A DNA stretch of 64,000 bases from Coprobacter tertius (GTDB taxonomy: Bacteria > Bacteroidota > Bacteroidia > Bacteroidales > Coprobacteraceae). Shown in pieces: positions 19,310-27,923 of the stretch (its first letter is position 1; every line of letters begins with the position of its first letter). Location: assembly GCF_024330105.1 (NCBI RefSeq), contig NZ_JANDHW010000013.1, positions 18,029 to 82,028 of the forward strand, given 5' to 3'. The position numbers and the translations under genes were made by a program. The notes beneath the pieces are model-generated. The model was not told the DNA's origin. It was given only the letters and a program-made list of their open reading frames with translations, and ran no database searches.

Positions 19310-19621
19310 CCGCTATCTTTATTCCCCGATAAATGGGCAGACAAAAATAATAATATCATCAAGTATCAATCCCAAACCGTCAGCAAAGACCTTGAAGGAA
19401 TAACAACGGATGGAGCAAACTCAATCAAGAGGACCTCTATAACAAAATATGATGAAAATGACTTTGAAATAGAAAATACACAAATTGAAAACAAAGATAC
19501 CACAATATATACCTACACGTATTCCAGATATGACGACCACGGCAACTGGACAGAAAAGAAAATACAAATAAATGGCCACTTCAAATATATAGTCAAAAGG
19601 AGTATAAAATATGCGGAATAA
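19310..19621 (+). pseudogene. C-terminal coding remnant with YD-type motif, no start codon
   Basis: A frame of about 103 codons runs from just after a TAA at 19307 to a TAA at 19619-19621, with no ATG or plausible alternative start. The translation is protein-like: FPDKWADKNNNIIKYQS, then TITYTYSRYDDHGNWTEKK-like text (YSRYDDHGNWTEKKIQ), then KYIVKRSIKY and a stop. The YDxxGNWTEK pattern resembles YD-repeat-like proteins common in Bacteroidota. The natural-looking end and the missing 5' part suggest the tail of a lost gene, next to a decayed transposase. Confidence 0.5.
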
Positions 19622-19680
19622 CAGTACTCTCGGAAAGTAAAATTTACGCTACATTCCCAACTCCAGATGAAACATCGCAG

Positions 19681-19965
19681 AATTTATTTGTATTCTTTAC
19701 AGCATTCTATATATTACTCCAAAACTTCTTTACTATAAGATGTTATTTTAAGCCATTTGTAGAAAAGCTAAAAACACAACCCAAAAATAAGTCAATTGTA
19801 TTAATATCAAAAGCATAGACATTCCTACCGAGTTTAAAGAGATTCTTTTGTACCTGTTGAACCATGTTAATAAGCAAAGGATTCGAAGATACAGTAGCCT
19901 CTATTTTGATTAGATTCGGATAAATTGTTTCTGGCTACATTTTTGCCAATACCTAAATGGCTCAT
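19681..19965 (-). pseudogene. Decayed, internally deleted IS4-family transposase remnant
   Basis: On the minus strand, from ATG at 19965, the translation reads SHLGIGKNVARNNLSESNQN then RGYCIFESFAY and a stop. After a frame shift it continues LFKLGRNVYAFDINTIDLFL and, apparently after an internal deletion, FSTNGLK-stop-HLIVKKFWSNI-stop-NAVKNTNKF. These match, in order, conserved blocks I know from IS4-type transposases of Bacteroidota (HLGIGKxVxRxxLxxANENRDxRI; VYAFDSTTIDLCL; FFKWIKQHLxIKxFWGxSENAVxxQI). The middle with the second catalytic Asp and the Glu is missing. At least three stops or frame breaks mean it is dead. Element ends and target duplication were not recognised. Confidence 0.72.
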
Positions 19966-20055
19966 TTTTCCTTAACGGGTTCCGAATCTGGCGAGTGATT
20001 GCAGAGGTGGTAAATACGCATAAATCTGTTTACTCAACTATGATATTTACTTTTT
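19966..20055. other. Remainder of the 0.9-kb gap between ruvA and the MORN gene
   Basis: This part may hold further scrambled IS4 5' sequence (a stop precedes the minus-strand ATG at 19965), but I could not recognise protein similarity here. Together with 19310-19965 the whole gap looks like decayed insertion debris and not a functional regulatory region. Confidence 0.35.
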
Positions 20056-21081
20056 TTACTTTTCAATTTTCTGATGTACATCAATGAGCAATAAGTTTTC
20101 GTATGTACTTGAGTCGCACGGATGCAGTTGTCCATCTTCTTCCAACACTTTGTATGAACGGGGGAGGCCCTCGATATCATATTCCACACTACCCATAAGT
20201 CTTCCTTTGCGATATATCTCTACCTTATATATACGATCTGTGCCGGGATAATACATCACCGTTTTCCCATTCGCCTGATTATCCTTATATTGAGCAGTAC
20301 TTGACAAACGGCCATCCGTGAATAGAGAAATGAATGCCAGAATCCCGTCTTCATATTCCATTCTGTAATGTATGTCATTGGTGTAAGAATCATTAAGTGT
20401 TATCTTTCCATCACTGTCATATAGCGTCCTGTTTTGCAGACGTTCTTTTCCATCGAGGTAAACAACAAAGTATAAAGCCGAATCGGACGGTTGATCCGCT
20501 TTGTAGACCTCTTCCATTCTGCCTGTCAGTATGCTGTCGGTATATATCCATGTTGTGCACCGTCCGTTTTTCATCCCATACTTATAGTTCCAGATAGAGA
20601 GTGTGTCCCCTTTTTGGGTCCATGCAGTGGCGGTTCCTTCTCTTTTACCATAAGCAGCCTCCCCCGAGAAAGATTGTTGTCCGTTCTCGAACCATTCGGA
20701 ATGCTCACCATGGGCGATTCCTTTACGCCATCCGATTCTGCGGTGTAGATTGCCATTGATGTAATAGTCTGTTTGTATCCCGTCAATATATCCCTTAACG
20801 TCATATCCAACAGTGCGCCACAGTGCACCATCGGAATAAAAGTAGCTCACCATTCCTGCTTTGACAATGCCTTTACAGAAATTCCCTAAGGCATAATAAT
20901 CACCACATTCCACCTTGTAGAATCCATTGATAAGTACGGATTTAGTTTTCTTATTATTGTACCTCCACCATACTTGCCGCCCATTTTCGTCGGTCTCGAT
21001 GTATGCTTTGTGAGCTATTTTTTGTGCCGGCAGCGCCACAGCGATGCTTCCCAGTATCAATAAAAAAATGATTCTTTTCAT
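20056..21081 (-). CDS. Secreted MORN-type repeat protein
   Basis: The 341-residue product begins with a signal peptide (RIIFLLILGSIAVALPAQ). The rest is a series of about 20-23-residue units of the pattern YY.NGxLxxxxxWxxGxxHGExxxWxxNG, clearest between residues 75 and 170 (YFYSDGALWRTVGY, YYINGNLHRRIGW, GEHSEWFENGQQSFSG). Such variants of the MORN repeat are found in YwqK-like proteins. No catalytic motif is seen. Its ATG overlaps the stop of the upstream LRR gene by four bases (ATGA), so the two proteins are almost certainly made together and may act together in the periplasm or at the surface. Binding or immunity-like roles are only possibilities. Confidence 0.8.
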   Translation of the reverse strand: MKRIIFLLILGSIAVALPAQKIAHKAYIETDENGRQVWWRYNNKKTKSVLINGFYKVECGDYYALGNFCKGIVKAGMVSYFYSDGALWRTVGYDVKGYIDGIQTDYYINGNLHRRIGWRKGIAHGEHSEWFENGQQSFSGEAAYGKREGTATAWTQKGDTLSIWNYKYGMKNGRCTTWIYTDSILTGRMEEVYKADQPSDSALYFVVYLDGKERLQNRTLYDSDGKITLNDSYTNDIHYRMEYEDGILAFISLFTDGRLSSTAQYKDNQANGKTVMYYPGTDRIYKVEIYRKGRLMGSVEYDIEGLPRSYKVLEEDGQLHPCDSSTYENLLLIDVHQKIEK

Positions 21082-22301
21082 CGACAGACTATATTGGTTT
21101 GACTATCTTTTTTAATTTCTTTGACGGTTTGCCCTTTTTTCAGGATTATGATTTTTGGAAAGTTACTCCTATAGTCGAGAAAGCTCATTTCGGGGTTATG
21201 AGTCAGGTCTATCTCCTTTATCATCGTCTTGTTGCAGAATAGCATGGTGAGTTTCGGATTTTGCGACAGAGAAAGTTTCCGGATCGGATTTTTACTACAA
21301 CTCAACCGGGTCAGCCGAGGATTATCTTTTACATTGATTTTTTTTATTTTGTTTCCTCCACAATATAAATGGTCGAGCTTCGGATTTCGACGTACGTCCA
21401 GCGAGGATAACAGATTGTTTTCACAATATATACATTCCAGCTTAGGATTCTTGCTAACATCCAGTGACTCAATGTAGTTTTCAGAACAAACCATATAATA
21501 CAACTCGCTGTTCTTTCTGACGTCTAATTCGATTAATTTATTATCGGAACAATCTAAATTTTCCAGTTGGGAATTCTCCTCTACATTCAGTTGAGTGAGG
21601 TCATTACCATAACCTTGTATTCTCTTCAGAGCGGGACATTTTGTAATGTCCAGTTCCGTTAACCGATTTTTGCTGAAAAACAGCAGCTCCAGATCAGGGC
21701 ATGACCCGATAAGTAGCTCCTTCAGTCTATTTTCATGGCACTCCAGAGTCACTAACGACTGATTATTAAGCACATCCAATATCGATAGATAATTATTCTG
21801 GCAGTCAAGTGTTTCCAAATCCTTACATCGACTTACATCGAGGTCCGATATCTCATTATTACGAATAATGAGAGTGCGTAAACGAATACAATTTCTCACG
21901 TCTATCGAACGTAAACGGCAGTCGGGCACACTCAGTAATTCTATTTCACTGCACCCTTTGACATTTAATTTCATCAGTGGATTGTCAAACGCCACAACAG
22001 TCACTATCCGGTTATTTCTGCTCAAGTCGAGACTGCTTAAGTTGTTTTTGGTACAATACAATGTCAATAGATTGGGGAACTGCTCAATCCCACTTAACGA
22101 GCTGATACCTTGATTATTACAATTTATACAGGTAATCCTTTCGGCTTCCTGACGATTTATCTCTCCATCCTTGTTCGCATCGAAATATTTAACAAGATAT
22201 GCTTTGAACAACGTGTCAGGTATCAAAAGAATCTCTTTGTCTTGAGCTGTCAAAGACATAGAAAGTGTAAATAAAGTGAATGCAATGATAAGTGTTCTCA
22301 A
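21078..22301 (-). CDS. Secreted leucine-rich-repeat protein with an N-terminal EF-hand-like loop
   Basis: The 407-residue protein has a signal peptide (MRTLIIAFTLFTLSMSLTAQ), then a calcium-loop-like segment FDANKDGEINRQEAERI at about residues 40-55, then about 15 leucine-rich repeats of 20-21 residues with the pattern LxxLxCxxNxLxxLDVxxNPx (for example LECIYCENNLLSSLDVRRNP). The C-terminus is basic and shows no type IX sorting domain. It is the first gene of a two-gene operon, with the MORN gene overlapping its stop codon. LRR proteins of this kind usually bind proteins or glycans; the partner is unknown. The locus is bounded on both sides by remnants, hinting at acquisition by transfer. Confidence 0.82.
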   Translation of the reverse strand: MRTLIIAFTLFTLSMSLTAQDKEILLIPDTLFKAYLVKYFDANKDGEINRQEAERITCINCNNQGISSLSGIEQFPNLLTLYCTKNNLSSLDLSRNNRIVTVVAFDNPLMKLNVKGCSEIELLSVPDCRLRSIDVRNCIRLRTLIIRNNEISDLDVSRCKDLETLDCQNNYLSILDVLNNQSLVTLECHENRLKELLIGSCPDLELLFFSKNRLTELDITKCPALKRIQGYGNDLTQLNVEENSQLENLDCSDNKLIELDVRKNSELYYMVCSENYIESLDVSKNPKLECIYCENNLLSSLDVRRNPKLDHLYCGGNKIKKINVKDNPRLTRLSCSKNPIRKLSLSQNPKLTMLFCNKTMIKEIDLTHNPEMSFLDYRSNFPKIIILKKGQTVKEIKKDSQTNIVCR

Positions 22302-22778
22302 ATTATTTTTATTAAGTAATTGTATTCTTTATTGAGGGGTAAAGATAATTGATTAGACTATGTAAACAAATTTATTTTGAAAAATATTAATTAAATAAAA
22401 CAGGTATAATTTACTTTTAAGATTCGAATTTTCCCGGTCAGTTCTGTTCAACAAGGGCGGCGGCTTCGGATTTGATAGTGTTAGTGAGTTGCCACAAACT
22501 CTATTAACACCATTTTAAGTCCAGGTACACCACTGACATTGAGAATCCCTTGCGTAATAAACCCGGAAACCGTATACCTCGCGGCTTATGTAGCCAAAGA
22601 ACTGCTTAGCACCGGTGCTAACTCGATTCCCAATATTCTGAGTAAGAAAAACGAGAATAAAAGTACTATTATAGAAACTATTTTATATAAAAATAATATA
22701 TAATTATAAATAGATAAATAAAAAAACATATCTTTACAGATAATAAAAATACTCTTTACTGAATAATAGCTTTTAAAT
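22302..22778. other. Intergenic region with an unidentified coding-like remnant
   Basis: Bases about 22440-22700 are richer in G+C than the flanking DNA. A startless plus-strand frame runs from about 22490 to a TAA at 22702 (with INTILSPGTPLTLRIPC and PETVYLAAYVAKELLSTG). I do not recognise the family and other frames are also partly open, so this may be the scar of a lost gene. The last 80 bases are very AT-rich; TATCTTTA at 22729-22736 is a weak -7 candidate for the lipoprotein gene downstream. Confidence 0.35.
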
Positions 22779-23585
22779 ATGTTCAGAAAATTAATATCTC
22801 ATATCTACTATATAATATTTATAACAACACTCTTCAGTTGCGAAAATATTAATAGAAATAAAGTCAGTTTTACGGCTGGTTTTTCCAATATAGAAAGCAG
22901 TGTAAAAGGTTACCGATTTGACCGCGATTCTCTATTTTCCTCCCTGATAAATAAAATAGATTCGGTAAAAGAATTTATACCTGTTATTCATTTTTATGTG
23001 GATAGTATCGTACCACAGTATAGCCAATGGGAATATAATATGTTTTCCGACTATATTTTAACCCATCCGAATAAATATCTGACAAAAATGAAATTAGACA
23101 GTTTAACATTGGTTACACTGGCTGAGAGTGACGATGGGTACTTCCACTACTTTTTACTTGACCGTTGCGACTCCATTATTTACCATAAATTTTCAGATAC
23201 CTACCACACCATTATTTTAAACCGCAGATACAAAGACTGGAACGATGACGGAGAAAATGAAATCGTAGAACACAGGCTGTATATCGGACAAAATTGGACA
23301 ACTACATCAGAATTTGTATTCTCTCTTAAAAACGACAAATTAAACCTCATATTTTGCATCGAACTCTCCGAAGAAAATTGTGTATCTTCAGACCCTCAGG
23401 GATACGGTCGATTAATTACACGCCAATACCGAAAAAAAGGAAACGGTTTATACTACATTACTCAACTCGAAAGAAGATGCAATTGCAGCACACCGGAAAC
23501 AAAACCCGACAAAGTTTTATCAGTTACACACTACACGATTTCGACAAACGACTTAATAAAACGATACGGAAACAACACAAACTGA
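22779..23585 (+). CDS. Hypothetical lipoprotein of unknown function
   Basis: The 268-residue product has a hydrophobic N-terminus ending in TLFSC, a good lipobox with Cys at residue 21, so it is probably a lipoprotein. I do not recognise the rest. It contains DWNDDGENEIVEHRLYIG, which resembles the Asp-rich loop of FG-GAP/VCBS-like repeats, and is rich in Tyr, Asp and Asn. Several cysteines near the C-terminus (ERRCNCSTPE) could form a disulfide. It is a single gene on the plus strand between the LRR/MORN pair and katA. Base composition is AT-rich and codon use looks less uniform than in the neighbours, consistent with an accessory gene. Confidence 0.65.
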   Translation: MFRKLISHIYYIIFITTLFSCENINRNKVSFTAGFSNIESSVKGYRFDRDSLFSSLINKIDSVKEFIPVIHFYVDSIVPQYSQWEYNMFSDYILTHPNKYLTKMKLDSLTLVTLAESDDGYFHYFLLDRCDSIIYHKFSDTYHTIILNRRYKDWNDDGENEIVEHRLYIGQNWTTTSEFVFSLKNDKLNLIFCIELSEENCVSSDPQGYGRLITRQYRKKGNGLYYITQLERRCNCSTPETKPDKVLSVTHYTISTNDLIKRYGNNTN

Positions 23586-23703
23586 AAATATATATCGAAT
23601 TTACCACTCGAACGATTTTTAACACAGATAAGGTCATCAGAAAAAAAAAAGAAAACCGGTCTTGTTACTTTTTCTTTCAATAATCCACTAACTATTAATA
23701 AAC

Positions 23704-23732
23704 CGGGAGAACAATCTCTGATTGCCCTCCCG
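23704..23732. terminator. Putative terminator downstream of katA
   Basis: A two-part hairpin consists of cgggag (23704-23709) pairing with ctcccg (23727-23732) and, inside it, caatc pairing with gattg. It lies 20 bases beyond the katA stop, and minus-strand sequence after it is T/A-rich. It may also end the plus-strand lipoprotein transcript. Confidence 0.55.
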
Positions 23733-23752
23733 AATTCATATATTTTTATAAT

Positions 23753-25252
23753 TTATTTATTTCTCGGATCCCACGAAGGATGAGCCGGATCTTCTGCTTT
23801 CATCGCTTCATCGAAACAAATTCCAAGAGCTTTTGCGACTCCCCGACCATATGTTTCATCAGCATACGAACAATTACGCACATGACGTTGCTTTACAAAT
23901 AATTCGGCATCTCCCATCGCACGGGCTGTATTTTCAAACAATACCTGTTGCTGGTCTTTCGTCATTAAACGGAATAACAACCCGGGTTGCGTAAAATAAT
24001 CATTATCGTATTCTCGTTCGTCATAGTTATATACATCTCCGGTAGATTTCAATGGAGGTTCCTTCTTAGAAGGGTCATCCTGCCATTCTCCGTAACTATT
24101 GGGTTCATAACCTTTAGCAGCACCATAATTACCATCGGTCCTCATCATACCGTCCCGATGATAAGCATGGAAAGGACAACGAGGCTTGTTTACCGGAATT
24201 TCATTGTGGTTTACACCAAGCCGGTACCGCTGTGCGTCACCATAAGAAAACAAACGTCCCTGTAACATTTTATCCGGAGAAAAACCGATACCTTCTACAA
24301 TATTCATCGGGTTAAAAGCAGATTGTTCTACTTCGGCATAATAATTTTCAGGGTTTCGATTCAATTCAAGGATACCGACATCATGTAATGGAAAATCTTT
24401 ATGATACCAAACTTTAGTAAGGTCGAACGGATTAATCGCATAAGATCGAGCCTGTTCTTCTGTCATTAGTTGAATCTGCATTTTCCAACGTGGAAAATCT
24501 CCTCGTTCTATCGCTTCGAAAAGATCTCTCTGATTCGATTCTCTATCTTTTGCTATAATTTCCTCTGCCTCAGCATCTGTCAGGTTTTTAATTCCTTGTA
24601 AAGATTTCAAATGAAACTTAACCCAAATACGTTCGTTGTCTTTATTGTAAAAACTGTAAGTATGGCTACCGAAACCATGCATATAACGATAAGAAGCCGG
24701 AATTCCCCGATCGCTCATCGTAATAGTCACCTGATGTAAAGTTTCAGGAAGCAAAGTCCAGAAATCCCAGTTATTATTAGCGCTTCTCATATTTGTACGC
24801 GGATCGCGTTTAACGGCATGGTTCAGATCAGGGAATTTCAAAGGATCACGCAGAAAGAAAACGGGGGTATTATTTCCTACCAAATCCCAATTCCCTTCAT
24901 CGGTATAAAATTTCATGGCAAAACCTCTTATATCTCGTTCAGCATCGGCAGCACCCCGTTCTCCGGCTACCGTCGAAAAACGAACGAAACAATCGGTCTT
25001 TTTACCTATTTCGGAAAAAATCGAAGCTCGGGTATATTGAGTAATATCATTAGTAACCGTGAAGGTACCATATGCACCAGAACCTTTTGCATGCATACGC
25101 CTTTCGGGAATCACTTCTCGATCGAAATGCGCCAGCTTTTCGAGGAACCAAGGATCCTGCAATGTTACCGGCCCTCTCAAACCCGCAGTTTGAATATTTT
25201 GGTTATCCGCTATCGGACGACCGTTTGTCGATGTCAATTTTTTCTTTTCCAT
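23753..25252 (-). CDS. katA: Monofunctional haem catalase
   Basis: Catalase decomposes hydrogen peroxide. From the ATG at 25252 ([19 protein letters not shown]) the protein has 499 residues, the size of small-subunit catalases. His54 in [13 protein letters not shown] is the distal catalytic histidine, the Asn is in [14 protein letters not shown] and the haem-ligating Tyr is in [16 protein letters not shown]. The reading frame extends upstream to 25303, but that part reads like non-family sequence and lies within the perR gene. The chosen start lies inside the last 16 codons of perR in another frame, so katA is probably translated from the perR transcript. Control by the overlapping Fur/PerR-type gene is the natural inference. 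Confidence 0.95.
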   Translation of the reverse strand: MEKKKLTSTNGRPIADNQNIQTAGLRGPVTLQDPWFLEKLAHFDREVIPERRMHAKGSGAYGTFTVTNDITQYTRASIFSEIGKKTDCFVRFSTVAGERGAADAERDIRGFAMKFYTDEGNWDLVGNNTPVFFLRDPLKFPDLNHAVKRDPRTNMRSANNNWDFWTLLPETLHQVTITMSDRGIPASYRYMHGFGSHTYSFYNKDNERIWVKFHLKSLQGIKNLTDAEAEEIIAKDRESNQRDLFEAIERGDFPRWKMQIQLMTEEQARSYAINPFDLTKVWYHKDFPLHDVGILELNRNPENYYAEVEQSAFNPMNIVEGIGFSPDKMLQGRLFSYGDAQRYRLGVNHNEIPVNKPRCPFHAYHRDGMMRTDGNYGAAKGYEPNSYGEWQDDPSKKEPPLKSTGDVYNYDEREYDNDYFTQPGLLFRLMTKDQQQVLFENTARAMGDAELFVKQRHVRNCSYADETYGRGVAKALGICFDEAMKAEDPAHPSWDPRNK

Positions 25253-25652
25253 TCTCTTTATTTTTTGTTGATATATATACAGAAATTCTATCAATCGCTT
25301 CATTCTCCGGTATTTTCAAGAGGACATGTTCTCTGATTATTTCCGATAACCATTCATCCTCTATATCAATAATTTCTTCACCGGATGTAAAAATATGATG
25401 ATGTTCTTTAACAGTAATATCATAAATGACTTTACCATTGTTACCCACAAATTTCGACAGTAAACCTGCCTGACAAAACGAATCCATAATCCGATATATC
25501 GTCGATATAGTTATATCAGGATTTTGACTCCTTACTATTCCGATTATCTCATCAATAGATCCATGACATATTTTCTGCATCACCTCATAAACGACTCTTC
25601 GTTGGGGGGTAACTTTCAACCCTACAGATTTTAATTTGTTACTAATTTTCAT
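25203..25652 (-). CDS. perR: Fur-family transcriptional regulator (PerR-like), overlapping katA
   Basis: The 149-residue protein has the winged-helix Fur domain ([15 protein letters not shown], then [17 protein letters not shown]) and the start of the dimerisation domain with [14 protein letters not shown], which supplies the Asp and His residues of the regulatory metal site. Neither CxxC pair of the structural zinc site is present: the usual HHHF-x-CxxCG stretch reads [11 protein letters not shown], and the C-terminus has no cysteine. The last 50 bases overlap the start of katA in a different frame. By context it is a peroxide-responsive repressor, but a plain Fur-like role cannot be excluded. 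Confidence 0.82.
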   Translation of the reverse strand: MKISNKLKSVGLKVTPQRRVVYEVMQKICHGSIDEIIGIVRSQNPDITISTIYRIMDSFCQAGLLSKFVGNNGKVIYDITVKEHHHIFTSGEEIIDIEDEWLSEIIREHVLLKIPENEAIDRISVYISTKNKENGKEKIDIDKRSSDSG

Positions 25653-25789
25653 CTTGCATCAATCTATACCGCAAATTAAATAATAATTTTTCGCATTTGC
25701 AATTTTTTATCAATAAAACTGTATATTAATTATCATAAAGAAGATTATAAAACCTATTCCTTATCAAATAATTTTCATAAATCTATATT

Positions 25790-25832
25790 AAGATAAAAAG
25801 CCGGCCTTTTAAAAAGGCCGGCTTTTTATCTT
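25790..25832. terminator. Intrinsic terminator downstream of the hydrogenase gene
   Basis: A near-perfect 21-base inverted repeat (aagataaaaagccggcc followed by tttt and its complement) has a GC-rich core ggccggc and T-runs on both sides. It follows the hydrogenase stop by about 18 bases on the minus strand. Confidence 0.88.
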
Positions 25833-25849
25833 AAATAGAATATCACGAT

Positions 25850-27316
25850 TTATTTCTCGATTTTCGTTGTTTCATCAACCGCAGTATATTTCTCCATAGC
25901 GAGCTTAAACAATTTATCTCCCGTAACAGAATCGACATTTGAAGAAGGGCCAGTAACACATCCTCCCTCACAAGCCATAACCTCAATAAACTGAAAAGGA
26001 GATTTTCCTTTAGCATACGCCCTCAAAAGTGCAATATTTTTTTTATTGAGATTGGCAATCTGCGCCCCTTTCAAGTCGGGAATCAGATTTTGAGCTTTTA
26101 CGGCACCCAATACACCTCCAGTTCTACCGAAACCTTTTCCGTCTTTCTCTGCATTACAGAAATAAGCTCCATTTCCTACCGTCGCTACATCAATTCCTAA
26201 ACCATGAAAAACGGCATCTATTTCTTCAAAAGTCATCACATAATCGACAGCCTCATCCCGACGTGCTTCGGCACGTTTCGCAACACATGGTCCGACAAAT
26301 ACAACAAGAGCATCGGGATATTTTTCTTTCGCCATACGGGCTGTATAATACATTGGGGATCCGGTATGAGAAACATAAGGTTTCATATCTTTTACATGCT
26401 TTTCGACTAATTCGATATAAGAAGGGCAGCAGGATGTCGTCATGAAAGACTGCCCCTCGGCCAGTTTTTCTTTTAGCTCGACAGCTTCGTTACGCGTAGT
26501 CACCATAGCGCCATCTGCAACTTCCATCACATCATAAAAGCCTATTTTCCCTATCGCATTGAATATTTCTTCCAAACTTTCTTTGTACTGACCCATAATC
26601 GAAGGTGCCACAATAGCAACAACCTTACTACCCGACCTTATCTGTGAAAGGACATCAAACACTTCTGAAATTTCGAAAATAGACCCGAAAGGACAAGCAT
26701 TGATGCATTTACCACAATAAATGCATTTCGATTCATCGATGTGCTCAATACCATTTTCGTCTTTCGAGATTGCTTTTACCGGGCAAGCTTCCTCGCACGG
26801 AATAGGAATATATACAATTGCATGATAAGGACAAGCTTCTTTACAAATACCACAGCTGATACATTTATCATGGTCGATTCTGGCCTGCCCGTTACGATCG
26901 AATGAAATAGCGTGACGGCTACAATTCATATAACAGGCTCTTGCAACACAACCTTTACATAAATTCGTAACTTCGTAATTTACCTGAACGCAAGCCGAAC
27001 AAGCCTCGTCGATTACACACAGAATATTATCTTTCTTATTTTTTCCACGCGTTAACGCTTCACGGGCATAATGAGATAAAGGAACCAGCTCATCGGTTTC
27101 ATCCTGCATATCGAAACCCATTAGAGGAAACGATTTATACTTCCAAACAGCCCGTTCTTTATGTACACAGCACCGGCCTCTTACTTTTGCATTACGTGGG
27201 GTTAACTCGATGGGCAGTCTGTCGATTTGCTCCACCAATTGCCCGCGGTTCCATAAATCCACAAGTTTTGCCATCAGCACACGGCGAACAATCAAAACAT
27301 TATTTGCAAATGCCAT
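25850..27316 (-). CDS. Monomeric [FeFe] hydrogenase, group B type
   Basis: The 488-residue protein has an N-terminal cysteine-rich region, two 4Fe-4S ferredoxin motifs (CISCGICKEACPYHA and CIYCGKCINACPFGS, about residues 150-215) and the H-cluster domain. The three H-cluster motifs are TTSCCPSY (about 293), VGPCVAKR (about 342) and EVMACEGGCVTG (about 446). Motif 2 has G-P-C and motif 3 ends GPSS instead of the GGGQP of group A enzymes, which fits group B1/B3. Such soluble enzymes interconvert protons and H2 with ferredoxin; their direction in cells is uncertain. Maturases HydE, HydF and HydG are not in the window. It has its own promoter (27384-27416) and terminator. Confidence 0.9.
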   Translation of the reverse strand: MAFANNVLIVRRVLMAKLVDLWNRGQLVEQIDRLPIELTPRNAKVRGRCCVHKERAVWKYKSFPLMGFDMQDETDELVPLSHYAREALTRGKNKKDNILCVIDEACSACVQVNYEVTNLCKGCVARACYMNCSRHAISFDRNGQARIDHDKCISCGICKEACPYHAIVYIPIPCEEACPVKAISKDENGIEHIDESKCIYCGKCINACPFGSIFEISEVFDVLSQIRSGSKVVAIVAPSIMGQYKESLEEIFNAIGKIGFYDVMEVADGAMVTTRNEAVELKEKLAEGQSFMTTSCCPSYIELVEKHVKDMKPYVSHTGSPMYYTARMAKEKYPDALVVFVGPCVAKRAEARRDEAVDYVMTFEEIDAVFHGLGIDVATVGNGAYFCNAEKDGKGFGRTGGVLGAVKAQNLIPDLKGAQIANLNKKNIALLRAYAKGKSPFQFIEVMACEGGCVTGPSSNVDSVTGDKLFKLAMEKYTAVDETTKIEK

Positions 27317-27383
27317 ATTTAAAATTTAGGTATTTTGAGATGACCATTAAAGAATCGCACTTTCTATAACCGAAAAGCGGATG

Positions 27384-27416
27384 CAAAGATAAGAATAATT
27401 TATATTAATTCACAAA
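27384..27416 (-). promoter_or_regulatory. Promoter of the [FeFe] hydrogenase gene
   Basis: On the minus strand TTTG (27413-27416) and TATCTTTG (27384-27391) are 21 bases apart, close to the Bacteroidota -33/-7 consensus. The leader to the ATG at 27316 would be about 60 bases. Confidence 0.6.
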
Positions 27417-27446
27417 TTTTTCACCTGATTAATTACTCCGATCGTA

Positions 27447-27797
27447 TCAACGGGAAAAGGAACGCATCGAGCATTTTCCGTTTAACCGGGCATTAGGTTC
27501 GATAACTAAAGAAGAAACTTCTATATCGCCAGTCAGAAGCGAGGTAGCTTTAAGAACAAGAGTTTCTTCTGCCGTAATATTGCCAGTAACAGATCCCATA
27601 ATTTCCGCATTCACTGCGGTTACATTTCCTGTAATTACACCTTTTTCTCCCAGGATAAGTTTCCCTCTACAATCGAGATCACCTTCCAGCGTTCCGTCGA
27701 TACGAATATCCGAAGATGCTGAAATATTACCCTTTATAACAGTACCCGTGCTGATAGAATTATGCGTTAATCCGGATGTAGAAAGTTCTTTTGCCAT
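27447..27797 (-). CDS. Bactofilin-type polymer-forming cytoskeletal protein
   Basis: The 116-residue product is almost entirely a right-handed beta-helix repeat: TVIKGNISASSDIRIDGTLEGD, then DCRGKLILGEKGVITGNV-type units with G-x-I/V periodicity. This is the bactofilin (formerly DUF583) core, flanked by short polar tails. Bactofilins polymerise without nucleotides and are involved in cell shape or envelope organisation. The usual partner, an M23 peptidase gene, is not directly adjacent. The gene is transcribed divergently from folB. Confidence 0.92.
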   Translation of the reverse strand: MAKELSTSGLTHNSISTGTVIKGNISASSDIRIDGTLEGDLDCRGKLILGEKGVITGNVTAVNAEIMGSVTGNITAEETLVLKATSLLTGDIEVSSLVIEPNARLNGKCSMRSFSR

Positions 27798-27923
27798 ATC
27801 CCAATATTCTTGTTTTGTACAAAAATAATATTTCCGATGCGTAAATCCATCTTTTTTATTATGAAACTTTGTTTATCGATATGAAAAAACGAAATTTGTA
27901 ACTCAATATCGTCTAAAAATCAT

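Noticed and set aside
19621..19818. Plus-strand startless frame with hydrophobic text (LFVFFTAFYILLQNFF)
   Set aside because: Antisense to the IS4-like transposase remnant, whose conserved blocks explain this stretch better; the hydrophobic text is a shadow.
23354..23683. Plus-strand open frame of 109 codons over the end of the orphan lipoprotein gene
   Set aside because: It overlaps the better-supported lipoprotein frame, lacks a start context and reads as low-complexity basic text.
25253..25303. Longer katA starting at 25303
   Set aside because: The 17 extra residues are unlike catalase N-termini and lie deep inside the Fur-family gene; the ATG at 25252 gives normal length.
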